Of a DNA stretch of 64,000 nt, positions 11,887 through 22,659 are shown in pieces. A model generated the notes under the pieces. The model was not told where the DNA came from. It saw nothing but the letters and a program-made list of their open reading frames with translations, and did no database searches. The position numbers and the translations under genes were made by a program. Origin of the DNA: Neoceratodus forsteri (Eukaryota > Chordata > Ceratodontiformes > Ceratodontidae); NCBI GenBank assembly GCA_016271365.2, contig CM057452.1:1240029001-1240093000 (forward strand). Reading direction: 5' to 3'. The first letter of the stretch is position 1. Every line of letters begins with the position of its first letter.

Positions 11887-12975
11887 CTATCTCCATTCCT
11901 TCCTGTGGGCCATATTCCTATAGAGGCTGTGTCAGAAGTGTTCTTAGTCACTGTGTGCTGCACTGATAAAGCCCCATATTGAGACAGTTAGTGTGCTTCA
12001 GTCAGAACACACACACTGTCTGAATATTGCCATCTGAGCACTATCCCACACATATTTATTACTAATGATGGTGCTGGACAAATTTCCAGCACTAAATGTT
12101 GTGCCCTTAATCTTAACAACCCAGTGCTGTTGTGACTGTCCACTTTGAACCACTTGAAAATTAGGCAAGTCACATAATTGTGGATATACTGGCATGCAGA
12201 AATTCTAGATAACTAAATCAATACATTTGAAGTAGTGAATTAAAATACCTCAATGCATTTGTTCTGGGATTTTTTGTTTCATTTATTTGATCTGCTGAAT
12301 GATATAGTTATGTGAAGCACCTTGAGCTTTTGGAACAGCGCACTCTGTAAATGCTTTTATTTTCAATATTAAGGATTTTTTTCTTTTTACCAGCTCCCCC
12401 ACCCATCTGTCACAGAAAGAAAATTGCTATATCTATGTGGTCATCTGGCACCTATGCTGCCATATTCGACCAAAGGGTATGTATTATCTCTCTTCTCCAC
12501 AGAAATTACATTGTGTTGTTGTTACTCTATTTTAACTGTTGAGTACTAGTGGAAATACACCTGTACTGTGTAACAGTAGTGAACAAGATTTTCAAACATT
12601 ATAAATTGGATGCAGCTCCTAGTGACGTTAATGTATGGAGCTGGTTGGGTAGGTTTAGACCATGGTCTATCAAACTGGAGCTATTTTCAAAAGTTGGACG
12701 TATCTGGTGCATTTAAAGCTGCCTTATGGTACTAAACATCCAATTTTGCATAACAAAAAACTGGATAATGACATAAATGATAGACCACATTACACGTGAT
12801 CTGACAGTTGTGTCCAGGTACAACTACAATACCATCTGAACTTTGCAAATTGTACACAACTAATTCAGTTTCATAAATCGGGCTTAATTGTATCCTAGCT
12901 TTGAAAATTGGTATAGGAGCAAGCAGTTCTATATTCCAAATTAGTCCACAATAGATATAGATAAAAATAACATCT
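11887..12975. other. No gene seen, unassigned
   Basis: AT-rich DNA between the foldback element and the Rex1-like LINE. I see no conserved coding or repeat signature. Confidence 0.5.
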
Positions 12976-12979
12976 CTAT

Positions 12980-14960
12980 ATGACCCTTGACCCATACTTC
13001 CTAAAAATTGCCTATGACGTACTAGCAATACCCGTCACCCACCTTTTTAACTTATCCCTGTCTCAGGGCACCATACCACATATATGGAAGACAGCACATG
13101 TCATACCACTGTTCAAATCAGGTGACCCTGGGGTCTCAATAACTACAGGCCAATTTCCCTCCTTCCGGTCCTGTCCAAGCTCCTGAGAAAATTGTAAATG
13201 CACAGCTGAGGACTCACCTTGAGTCTAGGAACTGCTAAATCCTATGCAGTCCGGATTCAGAGCTAAACATAGCACTATCTCAGCCCTTGCCAAAGTTACT
13301 AACGACTGGCAGCATAATCTTGAGAGCACAAACTTTATTTGTGCTCTTTTCCTTGATCTAAGCAAGGCTTTTGACACCGTCGACCATAGTCTGCTCCTCT
13401 TCTCCCTTCAAACCATGGGTGTGGACCCCTCCGCTCTGCGTTGGTTTACTGACTATCTTACAGGGCACCTTCAACAAGTTAAAGCCAAATGAGGCCTGTC
13501 CCCCTTAAAAACTCTGCAAAGAGGGGTACCTCAAGGTTCTATATTAGGGCCCTTACTTTTTGCAATCTACATTAATAACATTGACTACTGTATAAAAGAA
13601 GCCAACATCCATCTGTTTGCAGATGATAAAGTTCTCTACGTGAGTCGCCCAACACCTGAAGCTGCCTGCAATGACCTACAGTCAGAATTCAACCTTTTGC
13701 AAAGCCAACTCCTCCAAAAAAAGCTACTCTTTAATGCCAAAAAAACTAAAGCGATGGTCCTCTCCCCTTTAATCCGTACAGCTAACTCTGTGTCCAGTGG
13801 GACAGTTCCCAAAATTACCACAGTTCTTGGTGAAAAACTAGAATTTGTTACAAAATTCAAGTATCTGGGAGTCTGGATAGACGAAAGACTCTCTTTCATT
13901 GAACATATCGAGGACTTGCTAAAACGACTTTGGCAAAGGCTAGGACTGTTTTTTAGAATCAACCAATTTCTCACCAGAGATGCCAAGAAACAACTGGTAC
14001 AATCCATTTTCCTATCATTGGTTGATTACGCTGACTTCCTCTACAGCCAATGCCCCAACTCTTACATGGCTAAACTGGACACACTCTACCATCGAGCACT
14101 GAGGTTTATAACGGGGGACTTCCCGTCGACACGCATCACTGCACCCTATATGCAGCAGTGGGGTGGACATCACTAAAGTTCAGGTGCCACAGAAATTCCA
14201 CTCTCTGGACCTACGGAGCCATCTCTAATAAGCTGCCTTACTATATCTACTGCTGTCTTCCCCTGAGTATAATTGGGAAATACGCGTTAAGAAATTACTC
14301 AGCTATTACACTTAAAGTACCCAAAGCAAAATCCCGCTTCGGCAGGGCAGCCATAAGCTTCGTGCTACCTACCTTACATGGGTGTAGGCAGGCATACTCC
14401 AAGCACTCCATGGTGTGCAGTTTTATTTAAGGGGGGGTAACAAACAGGCTGTGAACTGTTTCATTTTTCCATGAAAACTAACAAAGAAAATATTGAACAT
14501 TTCTGTAATTTTATTCATAGGAGTCGAAACTAGAAGGAATGGTCACTAATACTCTTTGCACACCAAGGACAATACAACTTTACAGGCTCTAGGCTTGTAT
14601 GTGGGTGTCTTAGGGAAAAATGCATGGCATTTGTATTTACCCATGCATGGCAGCAACCATTGTCATGAGATACAAAAGTTATATTTATTGTGCCAAATGA
14701 GGAAACAAACATGGTCTTGGTGTACATTTGTATATTGTCTGGCTACACCCGGGTAGCATCGAGTCCACTTGGTGTGCAGATCTGAAATCCCTGTCTACAC
14801 CCCTGCTACCTTATGGAACGATCTACAAAAAGCCCTCAAATTAAGCACTCTAATCGGTATAAATGCCTTCAAGATGCTTTATTTCCATACAATCAGAGAA
14901 GTATGTAACTGCTTCACCCACTCAGACCCAGTACCGGTGTCTGCACTGGTATATAGCCAT
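12980..14960 (+). pseudogene. Rex1-like reverse transcriptase, broken
   Basis: Pieces of ORF2 in order: fingers with WKTAHVIPLFKSGD (about 13090), motif A LFLDLSKAFDTVDHSLL (about 13340-13395), motif B GVPQGSILGPLLFAIYI (about 13525-13575), motif C FADDKVLY (about 13618-13640), a thumb piece with FLNAKK-like FNAKKTKAMV and YLGVWIDERLSF (13640-14176), and the C-terminal ATLWNDLQKALK after the hAT insertion (about 14808-14850). The LYHRALRFITGD phrase is characteristic of Rex1. At least four frame disruptions separate the pieces. Confidence 0.85.
14377..14805. mobile_element. Non-autonomous hAT element, 429 bp, 8-bp TSD
   Basis: Both flanks carry the identical octamer CTACCTTA (14369-14376 and 14806-14813), the 8-bp duplication expected of hAT transposases. 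The ends are imperfect terminal inverted repeats: CATGGGTGTAGGCAGG on the left, and CAGGGGTGTAGACAGG read inward from the right, the latter with the hAT-type CAG start. No transposase is encoded, so it was mobilised in trans. It landed inside the Rex1-like coding region and is therefore younger than that LINE. Confidence 0.92.
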
Positions 14961-15579
14961 GCCTAGACCCAATTTTAAGTACTGACCTCCCAGCTTGCTC
15001 CTCACCAGCCTAATTGTTCTCTCTCTTATCCCCCTGTCTTATCAACACTAGGCCCATCCATCCCCTTATTCTTCCATTCCCAACCTCAGATAGGAGCTCA
15101 CTACCCTGGGTTGTGACATCCTACCATGCCCCGTACTTTATAGCATTCAATCCTGGGGCTCACACATACTCCTTTTCTCCATCCACCTTCTCTACATCCC
15201 ATTTTACCAACTCCTTTCTGTGCACCGTGCCCTCCTAGCCTTTCTCCCCCTACCTCCCTCCCTTCCCCCTACCTTCACCTCTACCTGGTGTATATTTTTA
15301 TTTCTATTTTTTTCTTCCGTTACTTCCTCCTGCAACCTTAGATAACCTGCTTTATCTTCCTATAGACACTTCTATGTATGTAAATACTGTGTAATCTGTA
15401 CAATATCTGTATAATTCTATGTACATATGAACTTCTTTTTCTTCCTCTCTGTAAAGAGTATTATCTGTATTGCCTTGTAAGTACCTGTGTTGACCTGTAT
15501 ATACAATTGTTCATGCTCCACCCAGGTCCATCTTGCAAATCAGCTTCTGCTCAGTGATGAATGCCTGGTTAAATAAAGA

Positions 15580-15605
15580 CTTGATTGATTGATTGATTGA
15601 TTGAT
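15580..15605 (+). repeat. (TTGA)n LINE tail
   Basis: Six or so copies of TTGA directly after the AAATAAAGAC end of the Rex1-like element. Rex1 and related LINEs commonly finish in short simple repeats. Confidence 0.85.
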
Positions 15606-16082
15606 ATATACTGTAGGCTTTAAAAATCTCTATATTGAAATATTTAAAATACATTATTACGTTTTAACCTTATTATTAAATTGTAAATATGTAATTTTCA
15701 CATCCCTAATAGCCTATTTAAGGCCAAAGTTGGTTGACCATATCCTCTTTGGCAACTAATTATTTTTTACAGCATTCAGATATATTATTTTTGCTTTGTA
15801 AATCCTTCATTGTGATGTTAACAAGTCAACACAAAATAATTCAGTTATTTAATTAATGTGCTTCCTTTTATAACAGTATGCACAATAACCATGACAAGGC
15901 ACCTGAAAAAAGAAATACATTTTTTATTAAGAAAATAATGCACTAGGGCATAGATTAAGGTGACATGGAAATGGAGGGTTATTATATAGAGAAAGACAGG
16001 AGTAATAATAAAAAAAATTGAATCAGCACTTGTATTAAACAAGCATATGCAATTGAAATGGGTGAATGTAAACAGTTACACA
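15606..16082. other. No gene seen, AT-rich unassigned DNA
   Basis: Very AT-rich, with no supported gene or repeat. Confidence 0.5.
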
Positions 16083-17103
16083 TAAACATATAAGCATAGC
16101 AAATGATAGCTAAAAAGACTCATGGTCCATCCAGTCTTCCTGAGTTACCTATTTAGCCCTGGGAACTACTGTCCCCCAGTGTCTTTGCCCTCCTGATCTT
16201 CCCCATTCTCCTCCAGTTTCTGATGCCCCTAGCCAAGCACTATACTAGTCATTCTGTCTCAACAGTGATAGAAGCCACCAACAGTTTTTGCACTTACCTT
16301 TTTGTTTTGTAGACAGCCCCATGGCTCCACCACCCTTTCTGTAAAATAATATTTTCTCATGTCCCTCCTGAACCTCCTTGCTGTTAGTTTCCATTCATGT
16401 CTACATAATCATGAGCTTGTCTTCAAATTAAATGGTTCACCACAATTAATTTTGTTCATTCCTTTTAAGAATTTGAATGGCTCTGTCATATCTCCCCTCT
16501 CCCTTCTGGTCTCCAGCGAGTACATGTTCAGTGTTTTGAGGCACTCTTCATAGGACCTGCCCTGTTGGCCCTTATGTTCATCACTTGGAAATGCACTGTC
16601 TCCAGTCTATCCCTATTTTTCATGAGATGAGGACTCCAGTACCGGATGCAGTACTCTAGGTGTGACCTCAATAAGGATCAACAGTATACAGGGGATGTAT
16701 TGCCTCTTCTTTTCTGCTATCAGTATTCTTCCTGATATAATCCAGCATCCTCTGTTCATTGCTATATGCCTTGTCACACTGACTCAATTGTTTTAGGGAG
16801 TCATTGATGATAACTCCAAGGTCCTGTTCCTTAGCCATAGTGTTAAGTCTCACCCCACCCATCCAGTGTTCTGTCCTGAGATCTTGTTCCCTATGTGCAA
16901 TACCTTGCTCTTCCTGGCATCACATTTCAACTGCCAAACCTTAGACTACCCCTCAAGCTTTTGTAATTCACCATGCATTTCACTGATTCCCTCATCACTA
17001 TCCACCCTTCCACAGAGCTTGGTGTCATCTGCAAAGAGACATAGTCTACATCTGATTCCTTCACTAATGTTACAGATGAACATATTGAAGAGGACCAGAT
17101 TTA
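16083..17103 (-). mobile_element. CR1 LINE relic (different subfamily)
   Basis: CR1 3' half on the minus strand. Near 16840-16660 it reads LNTMAKEQDLGVIINDSLK, the stretch that follows motif C in CR1. Near 17035-16990 the minus strand gives a CR1-type FADD region. The 3' end near 16083-16140 keeps an ACATAAGCATAG-type start and CCATCCAGTCT, which diverges from the copies at 1-1461 and 46896-47961. It is cut at about 17103 by the L1/Tx1-like element. Confidence 0.78.
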
Positions 17104-19768
17104 TTTCTTTTGGGAAGGGTAAAAGTAATTCTGAATATTTGAAATATTTAGATTTTTGAAACCAATACTATAAATTAACTTTGTTACCAAATGTTTCTGA
17201 TGTCCATATTAAAAAACAGCTTGATATTATCAAAAATCATATGAGACATTATCAATATGATCGTGCAATGTCTTTGCAGGCAAAGATGCAGTATGGCCTG
17301 TACGGACATCTTTGGCCGACCCTTTTTCTGCTTGGAAACATAGGCTAGATACAAAATTCATGGCAGGCCTTATGAATACAGCAGGGATTGTGAAAAATTC
17401 TAACATTGAAATGTTGGAACACTTTTGACTGTACTCGTAAGGTGGGACAATATCATTACATGTGCATTGCCAGCACCATCTGTGGCAGACAGTAAAAATT
17501 TGATTAAACCTATTTCTAGAGAGGAAATAAAGGATGAGATTGCCAGTTTAGCTTTGGGTGTCTCACCAGGTGTAGATGGTCTTACAAACAAACTTTATAA
17601 ATCCCATACTGACGATCGATGTGAAATTTTGTACATCTTCAATGAAATACTAAACAGAGGGCAGATGCCTAGTGATTTTTCAACTGCTTTGCTTATTTAT
17701 TTATTTAAAAAAGGGGTTAAAATGGATCTGAGTAATTGGAGGCCTATAAGTCTATTAAACTCTGATTACAAATTATTTACCGCTATTTTATGTCATAGAT
17801 TACAAAAGGTGGCTGTTAAATTAATCCACCTCATACAGACTTGCTCAATTCCAGGGAGGAACATTCGGCAAAGCCTTGTTTTCTTATGGAATGTTTCTGA
17901 ATTCAGTAGGCAAGGGAGATTGTGAGGTTATTTGCTGGCTTTGGATCAGACAAAAGCCTTTAACAAGGTGTTCCATGCTTTTCTTTTGCAAGTTCTTGAG
18001 AAATATGGGATACCTTTTGAAATCAGGTCATGGATTAATCTTTTATATCACAAGGCTTTGTTGTTACCTACAGTCAATGGGTTTGGAGGAGACGCACTAT
18101 CCTTACAGAGAGGAGTGAGGAAGGGTTGTCCACTCACTCCCCTTTTATATACATTTATATTAGATCCTATTGTACGGGAAATTCTTCACAATGGTGTTAT
18201 ACAAGGTTTGTCTCCATCACCATTTTTGGAACCTCAAAAGTTGGCAGTTTATGCCGATGATCTAGTGATTGTAGTTAAGGACTCAGTCTCTGGCACGACT
18301 GCCTTACAGGTTTTGAATGGGTATGCCAGTCTTGCAGGTACAGCACTTAACTATGCTAAGAGCACTGGGGTTTAAGTGGATAGTGGGGTACATGAGTCTA
18401 GGGTAGGGCAAATTGTTATCTCTACTGATACTGTTAAGATCCTTGGTTGTCATTTTGGTAATGGGCCTTTGGACTACATAAATTGGGAAGAAAAAATAAG
18501 GGTGGGTGAGCAGAAGGTTCAAATTTGGAAGGCATGGGCGCTTTCCAAAACTAAGAGGGTTCTGAATATAAAAAAAGTTTCTGCTCCCTGTTTTTTTGTA
18601 TGTATGCGCTGTTTTCCCCATACCGGGTACCTTGGAGACAAAATTATTTAGTATTTTTTTCCAGATGTTGTGGGCAAGTTGGCTTAATCTGGTTAAAATA
18701 GATTTTACTTATTTACTTAAAAAGGGTGGGCTTGGGATGATACATCCTTTGTTTTTTTATTTTTCTTTTTTCTTTAAAACCATATTACATGAAGCAATGG
18801 AGCATGAACACATATGGGATGCGTGGACAAAACTGTTGTTCCAACCTTTTTTACAGACATGGGTGGATACTGTACCTAAATTACAGGCTTCCTTGATGGT
18901 CGCAAATTTTGCTAGAGCTGCTATAAGAAAATTGAAGCAGTGGGGGGTTACTAAGAAGCATTTAGTACATTTTCAGCAAAAAACCCTATATTTTGATGAC
19001 ATGAGGAGGAATTCTGCTGCTGAGGTATATTTTCCTAAATATGTACCTACGAAACTAGGAAATGCATTATGTAATCTTGTTGATAAATGGATCCTGGATA
19101 AGATGTGGGATATACAGTGGCTATATTGTCATGGACGATTGGGGTTAAGGGGAATCTTAAGCATAAACCTCTCTTAGAGCATCAATGTATTTGACTTGAG
19201 TGTAATGGATTGGAAGAAACAACGGAACATTTTTTTTTCCAGTGAGTATATACTAAACAGTTTAGGATTGATTTGGCCACTAGGTGGCGCTGGGGTTTAG
19301 CAATCCATATTACCTATGAAAGTTTGGTGTTGGGGATTATACTGGGCTTTTGTCACATTATCATCCTAGTACTTTGAATTTATTGTTAACATGCATTAAA
19401 TTTTACTTGTGGCAAGCAAGATGTCAATATTTCATTCAACATGTACTTATGCCAACTAAGATACTAATAAAACAAATTGAAGGTGCAGTTACTAAACAGA
19501 AGGGTTTGGAGCAAGCACTCCTTACTGTACCAAAGTTTAGAATTTTGTGGAAACATATTTTTTGGTTATAATCTCAATTCTCTGTTTTTTTTTTGAGGTC
19601 ACTGCTGTTCCTTTTTTCATATTTATGTTGTATTTGAACCTCGTGTGAAGTTATTTTATTGTTTCACAATCTATATGTGATCTCTTATTTCTGTAAATTG
19701 ATTTGTTTATTATGTGTTTCCTTTTGGATTGATGTATTGTATTTCTTTTCAATAAAAATATTCCCCTA
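17104..19768 (+). mobile_element. L1/Tx1-like LINE, 5' truncated
   Basis: LINE of the L1 group. Coding remnants begin between endonuclease and RT and run to the C-terminal zinc region. The AT-rich 3' end finishes with TTTTCAATAAAAATA, a usual L1 3' signature. It begins where the CR1 relic stops, so it probably inserted into or beside that CR1; I do not see the CR1 resume downstream. Confidence 0.85.
17200..19300 (+). pseudogene. L1/Tx1-like ORF2 reverse transcriptase, broken
   Basis: Order of recognisable parts: linker (about 17200-17400); PISREEIKDEIASL and GVSPGVDGL (17500-17580); LSNWRPISLLNSDYKLF (about 17730-17780); a motif A remnant LALDQTKAFNKV (about 17935-17970); QRGVRKGCPLTPLLYTFI (about 18105-18160); motif C YADDLVIVV (about 18250-18275); a thumb with ILGCHFGNG (about 18440). 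Near 19165-19235 there is a C-terminal zf-RVT-like stretch with ETTEHFFF. A TGA at 17923-17925 and a TAA at 18373-18375 interrupt the frame, and several later shifts follow. The full-length protein would be over 1000 residues. Confidence 0.85.
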
Positions 19769-19771
19769 ATC

Positions 19772-19896
19772 TTTTCGATAAGTGCCATGGGATCTTTAAC
19801 AGTCACGTGAACTACCACCAATCCAGGCAGATGGGACCTCGGTTTAACGTCTCATCCGAAAGATGGCACCTCAGAAGTGCAGCACCCCTCTCATGC
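19772..19896 (-). mobile_element. tRNA-headed SINE, central fragment
   Basis: Reverse-oriented fragment of the same SINE found complete at 26492-26940. It keeps GCAGCATGAGAGGGGTG, ACTTCTGAGGTGCC, CGTTAAACCGAGGTCCC and AAAGATCCCATGGCACTT in order. It lacks both the tRNA-like head and the tail. It is squeezed between the L1/Tx1-like 3' end and the 3' end of the Ngaro element. Confidence 0.85.
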
Positions 19897-19904
19897 TGCC
19901 CTTT

Positions 19905-20241
19905 TCCCCTTTCCCTCACAAAAGGACAGACCATCTGTGTGTTGTTGTGCTCAGATTGGCAAAACAATTTATTATATTTCATATTTACAATTTAAAATAC
20001 CATCACCATTTTTCATTATTGTCTTTTTACAAATCTTTGTTATATTGCATTACATATCAATTTCAGTTCAACCCCTCCTGTTTCTTCAGCTTCTTCTCAT
20101 CTCCTCAGGTGAAAACCTGGGAGTCTTATTCTTCTCTTTTCTTGTAGGTAACGGTGAAAACTAAGACCGCTTTTCTCTCCTTCTGTCGCTTCTCCTTCTC
20201 ATTCTCCTCATATTCCTTTATCATTCCCCCTCCCTCCCCCC
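19905..20241 (-). repeat. Ngaro split direct repeat B2
   Basis: Terminal copy of repeat B. It matches 20639-20962 at a constant offset of 734 bp over the AAAGGACAGACCATCTGTGTG block; after about 20210 a 12-bp difference intervenes. The match is roughly nine in ten by eye. It marks the 3' end of the element. Confidence 0.9.
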
Positions 20242-20382
20242 TTTTTCCCCCACTGCCATCCACCTTTGGCAGGCCATCACCGTCTGACCAGACATTCTGC
20301 CATCCACCTATGACAGACCTTCCCAATCCCCCCAAAGTCCCCTCTCTCCATCCTCCTTTCTACGGGTGGGTGGGAAGCAACA

Positions 20383-20629
20383 AAACTCTACAGAAAAAGA
20401 GGCTGTATCCCTCTGTAATGTCCATTATGTACTCCATGTTCCCCTCCTACTTCTTCCCTATCTTCCTACCCCTCGCTTGTTCCTATTTTAGCTCTTCCTC
20501 TTCCTGCCTGCCTGCCATTGTCCTTCAGCTCCTCCCCCCTTCCCCCCCTTCTGAGCAACCCTCTCTGTCACTAGGGGATGGGCCCACCAGGACAACTTGG
20601 TCTGCCCCTTAAAGGGCAAACTTCATTGT
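20383..20629 (-). repeat. Ngaro split direct repeat A2
   Basis: Internal copy of repeat A (247 bp), lying between B1 and B2. It matches A1 at 27688-27936 from CTACAG..AAAAGAGGCTG to GGCAAACTTCATTGT. It probably serves as the junction template during circle formation, as proposed for DIRS-order elements. Confidence 0.9.
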
Positions 20630-20638
20630 CCAGGATTC

Positions 20639-20962
20639 TCCCCTTTCCCCCACAAAAGGACAGACCATCTGTGTGATGTTATGCTCAGATTGGCAATCAA
20701 TTTATTATATTTCATATTAGCAATTTAAAATACCATTACCATTTTTCATTATTGTCTTTTTACAAAACTTTGTTTATATTGCATTACATATCAATCTCAG
20801 TTCAACCCCTCCTCTTTCTTCAGCTTCTTCTCACCTCCCCAGGTGTAAACTTGGGAGCCTTCTTCTCTTTTCTTGTAGGTAATGGTGAAATCCAAGACTG
20901 CTTTTCTCTCCTTCTGTTGCTTCTCCTTCTCATATTCCTTTATCATTACTCCCTCCCCCTTT
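20639..20962 (-). repeat. Ngaro split direct repeat B1
   Basis: Internal copy of repeat B, 324 bp, separated from A2 by only 9 bp. In element orientation it directly follows the region downstream of the hydrolase. Partner of B2. Confidence 0.9.
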
Positions 20963-21029
20963 GTTCCCCATAGCCTGTCTCCAGCTTGCGTTGGATGACT
21001 GGCCTTCCCCTTTTTCTTCTGTTCTCTCC

Positions 21030-21737
21030 CCCCTCCCCTATCTCCATTCTAGTCTCCTCCAGGTCTCAATGAACCCCACCATCTCTGTGTTGAACATGTC
21101 TATAGCTAGGTCTGATAAATGTACCTATTCTGATCTGTAAAAATCCTCTACCCACTCTTCCACCCACCTCAATATTACATGCCCTCCTGTGTTCCTTATG
21201 AGTGTCCCCACCCTTCTGTTCATCTTCCTTCTGGCTCTATCCACTGCTAAATGGCTGTGCGCATGTCTCTACACCCTCCTTGGTATCATATCTGACCATG
21301 CCAGGCTAACCCCCGGCCACCACTGTTTTACTTTCTCAAGATCACTCTTAATCTCAAATACGTGTTGACCCATGGCTTCCCCCCAATGTCATTACCCCCA
21401 GGTGTATAATGATTAAATCCAGGATGGGCTGCAGTTCTTTCATCTCTATCAGGGTCAGGAGTAACTGCGCCCATTTCATCCCTCGAATGCCTTGCCACGT
21501 CAGCCTACAGTGTCTGACATCTTGGTACAGCTGCTTTCCCCTGGCCTTCTTTTCCACTCTCCTCTCTGCCCAGTAAATGTAGGAGTGCCTGCAGATCCAT
21601 ACCTCTGTGATCCTCCCTCTACCTATTAAATCAAACAAAATATTTCTTAATATCTTGACCGACTTAAACCTGTTCATTCTTCTGTTTTTTATGTTCCCTC
21701 CCCTTTTTAGTCCCTTCCCTCCTTCACCCTCCCCCAA
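21030..21737 (-). pseudogene. Ngaro SGNH-type hydrolase, broken
   Basis: Extra domain carried by many Ngaro elements; its role in transposition is not established. Block I reads ICRHSYIYWAERR (about 21595-21555; the family usually has G before H). Block II is TWQGIRGMKW (about 21500-21470). Block III starts IIIHLG at about 21410; one missing G near 21397 shifts the following Asn-Asp motif into another frame. In that frame come AWSDMIPRR (about 21305-21275), a stop where the family has Trp, and then VHLSDLA (about 21125), which carries the catalytic His. The original protein would be about 230 residues. The ATG at 21737 is only the first available. Confidence 0.8.
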
Positions 21738-21794
21738 TTGTACCCCTTTCTTAGGCTCTGTTTCTGCAAAATAAACACAGATGACATGTTAATT

Positions 21795-22659
21795 TCAAAC
21801 CTTAAAAGCACGAATGTACCTCTTGTGGCTGGCAGACCGCCTACATCCCATTTCCAACATGCTGCCCTCTGACTCCCCTTCAGCTACCCATTTTGAAGCA
21901 GCCCCTATCCAAAAGGAATGGGAAGAATAACTAGCTGGGTCCTCACACAAGAACTCCATACCCTTTTTGAATATGGCTATTACCTGGTAACTGGTCACCT
22001 TCTTCCCATCTGTATGCACAAATAATCTCCCTTCCTTATTATATCACTCTGCGGCGTAAGCCCACAAAGCCTTCACTGGACACAAGGTCCCATCAGCGTG
22101 ACCTTTTAATGGTTATGACACACCCCTTTCCCGCCTGATCTGTCTTGGACCTCCTAATTATAATTTGTATTTCCTGTGGTCCCCAGGTTATATTTCTTCA
22201 CTCCAACCCTCCGTCTTTGTCCTTCCTACAATGCCCCACTGCCTTGCTCACTCTCAAGGCACCTGCAAACATCACCACATAAATTGTGTGGAATAGCTGC
22301 GCCTTGTCCTTGGATCTACAAATTGCAGGTAATATCCCCCTTAATTTTGCTAATCAGTGCTCCACTATCGGTCACCGCCCATCCATAGCCCTTTGCTTCA
22401 ATCTACTCTAACCTTGCATCATCCTCCATATCAGAATTGATTTCATGGGATCCCCCCATTTCTTCAGGCTACATACTAAGCTGATCCCTGCTAAGTACAC
22501 CCCAATCATGGCATGAGCTGTCCCTCTTTGCCACTGATCTACCGTAAACTTTGCTAACTGCACCTCCTTAACTGGCCCACTTACCTCCATGTGGAGTGCT
22601 TCCCTGAACATTTGCAATACCTGCCATGTGCATTCATAGGCCTTCAAGGTCTGTGGCAT
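21795..22659 (-). pseudogene. Ngaro tyrosine recombinase, broken
   Basis: Integrates the circular DNA form. The N-terminal core-binding part is 22659-22408. The catalytic part is fragmented: IIIRRSKTDQAGKG at about 22170-22125, CPVKALWAYAAE near 22080-22040, and the continuous C-terminal piece 22019-21795. The last holds the H-x-x-R box as HSFWIG and the nucleophile Tyr in SASHKRYIRA. The Arg of H-x-x-R is replaced by Trp (CGG to TGG in sense, a CpG decay type of change), so the enzyme would be dead even without the frameshifts. It follows the RNase H with essentially no spacer. Confidence 0.88.

Larger units (their letters stand above)
12976..15605 (+). mobile_element. Rex1-like LINE with hAT insertion
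   Basis: 5'-truncated LINE of the Rex1/Babar branch of the CR1 group. It starts in the RT fingers region. It ends in a 3' untranslated region that finishes TGGTTAAATAAAGACTTGATTGATT, followed by a (TTGA)n tail at 15580-15605. A 429-bp hAT element interrupts it at 14377-14805. Removal of that element and one target copy brings the two coding halves together exactly, at the VLPT / LWNDLQKAL junction. Confidence 0.85.

Noticed and set aside
20154..20612. Open frame of 152 codons, Ser/Pro-rich, plus strand
   Set aside because: It is the antisense of the Ngaro A2/B2 repeats, pyrimidine-rich on this strand.
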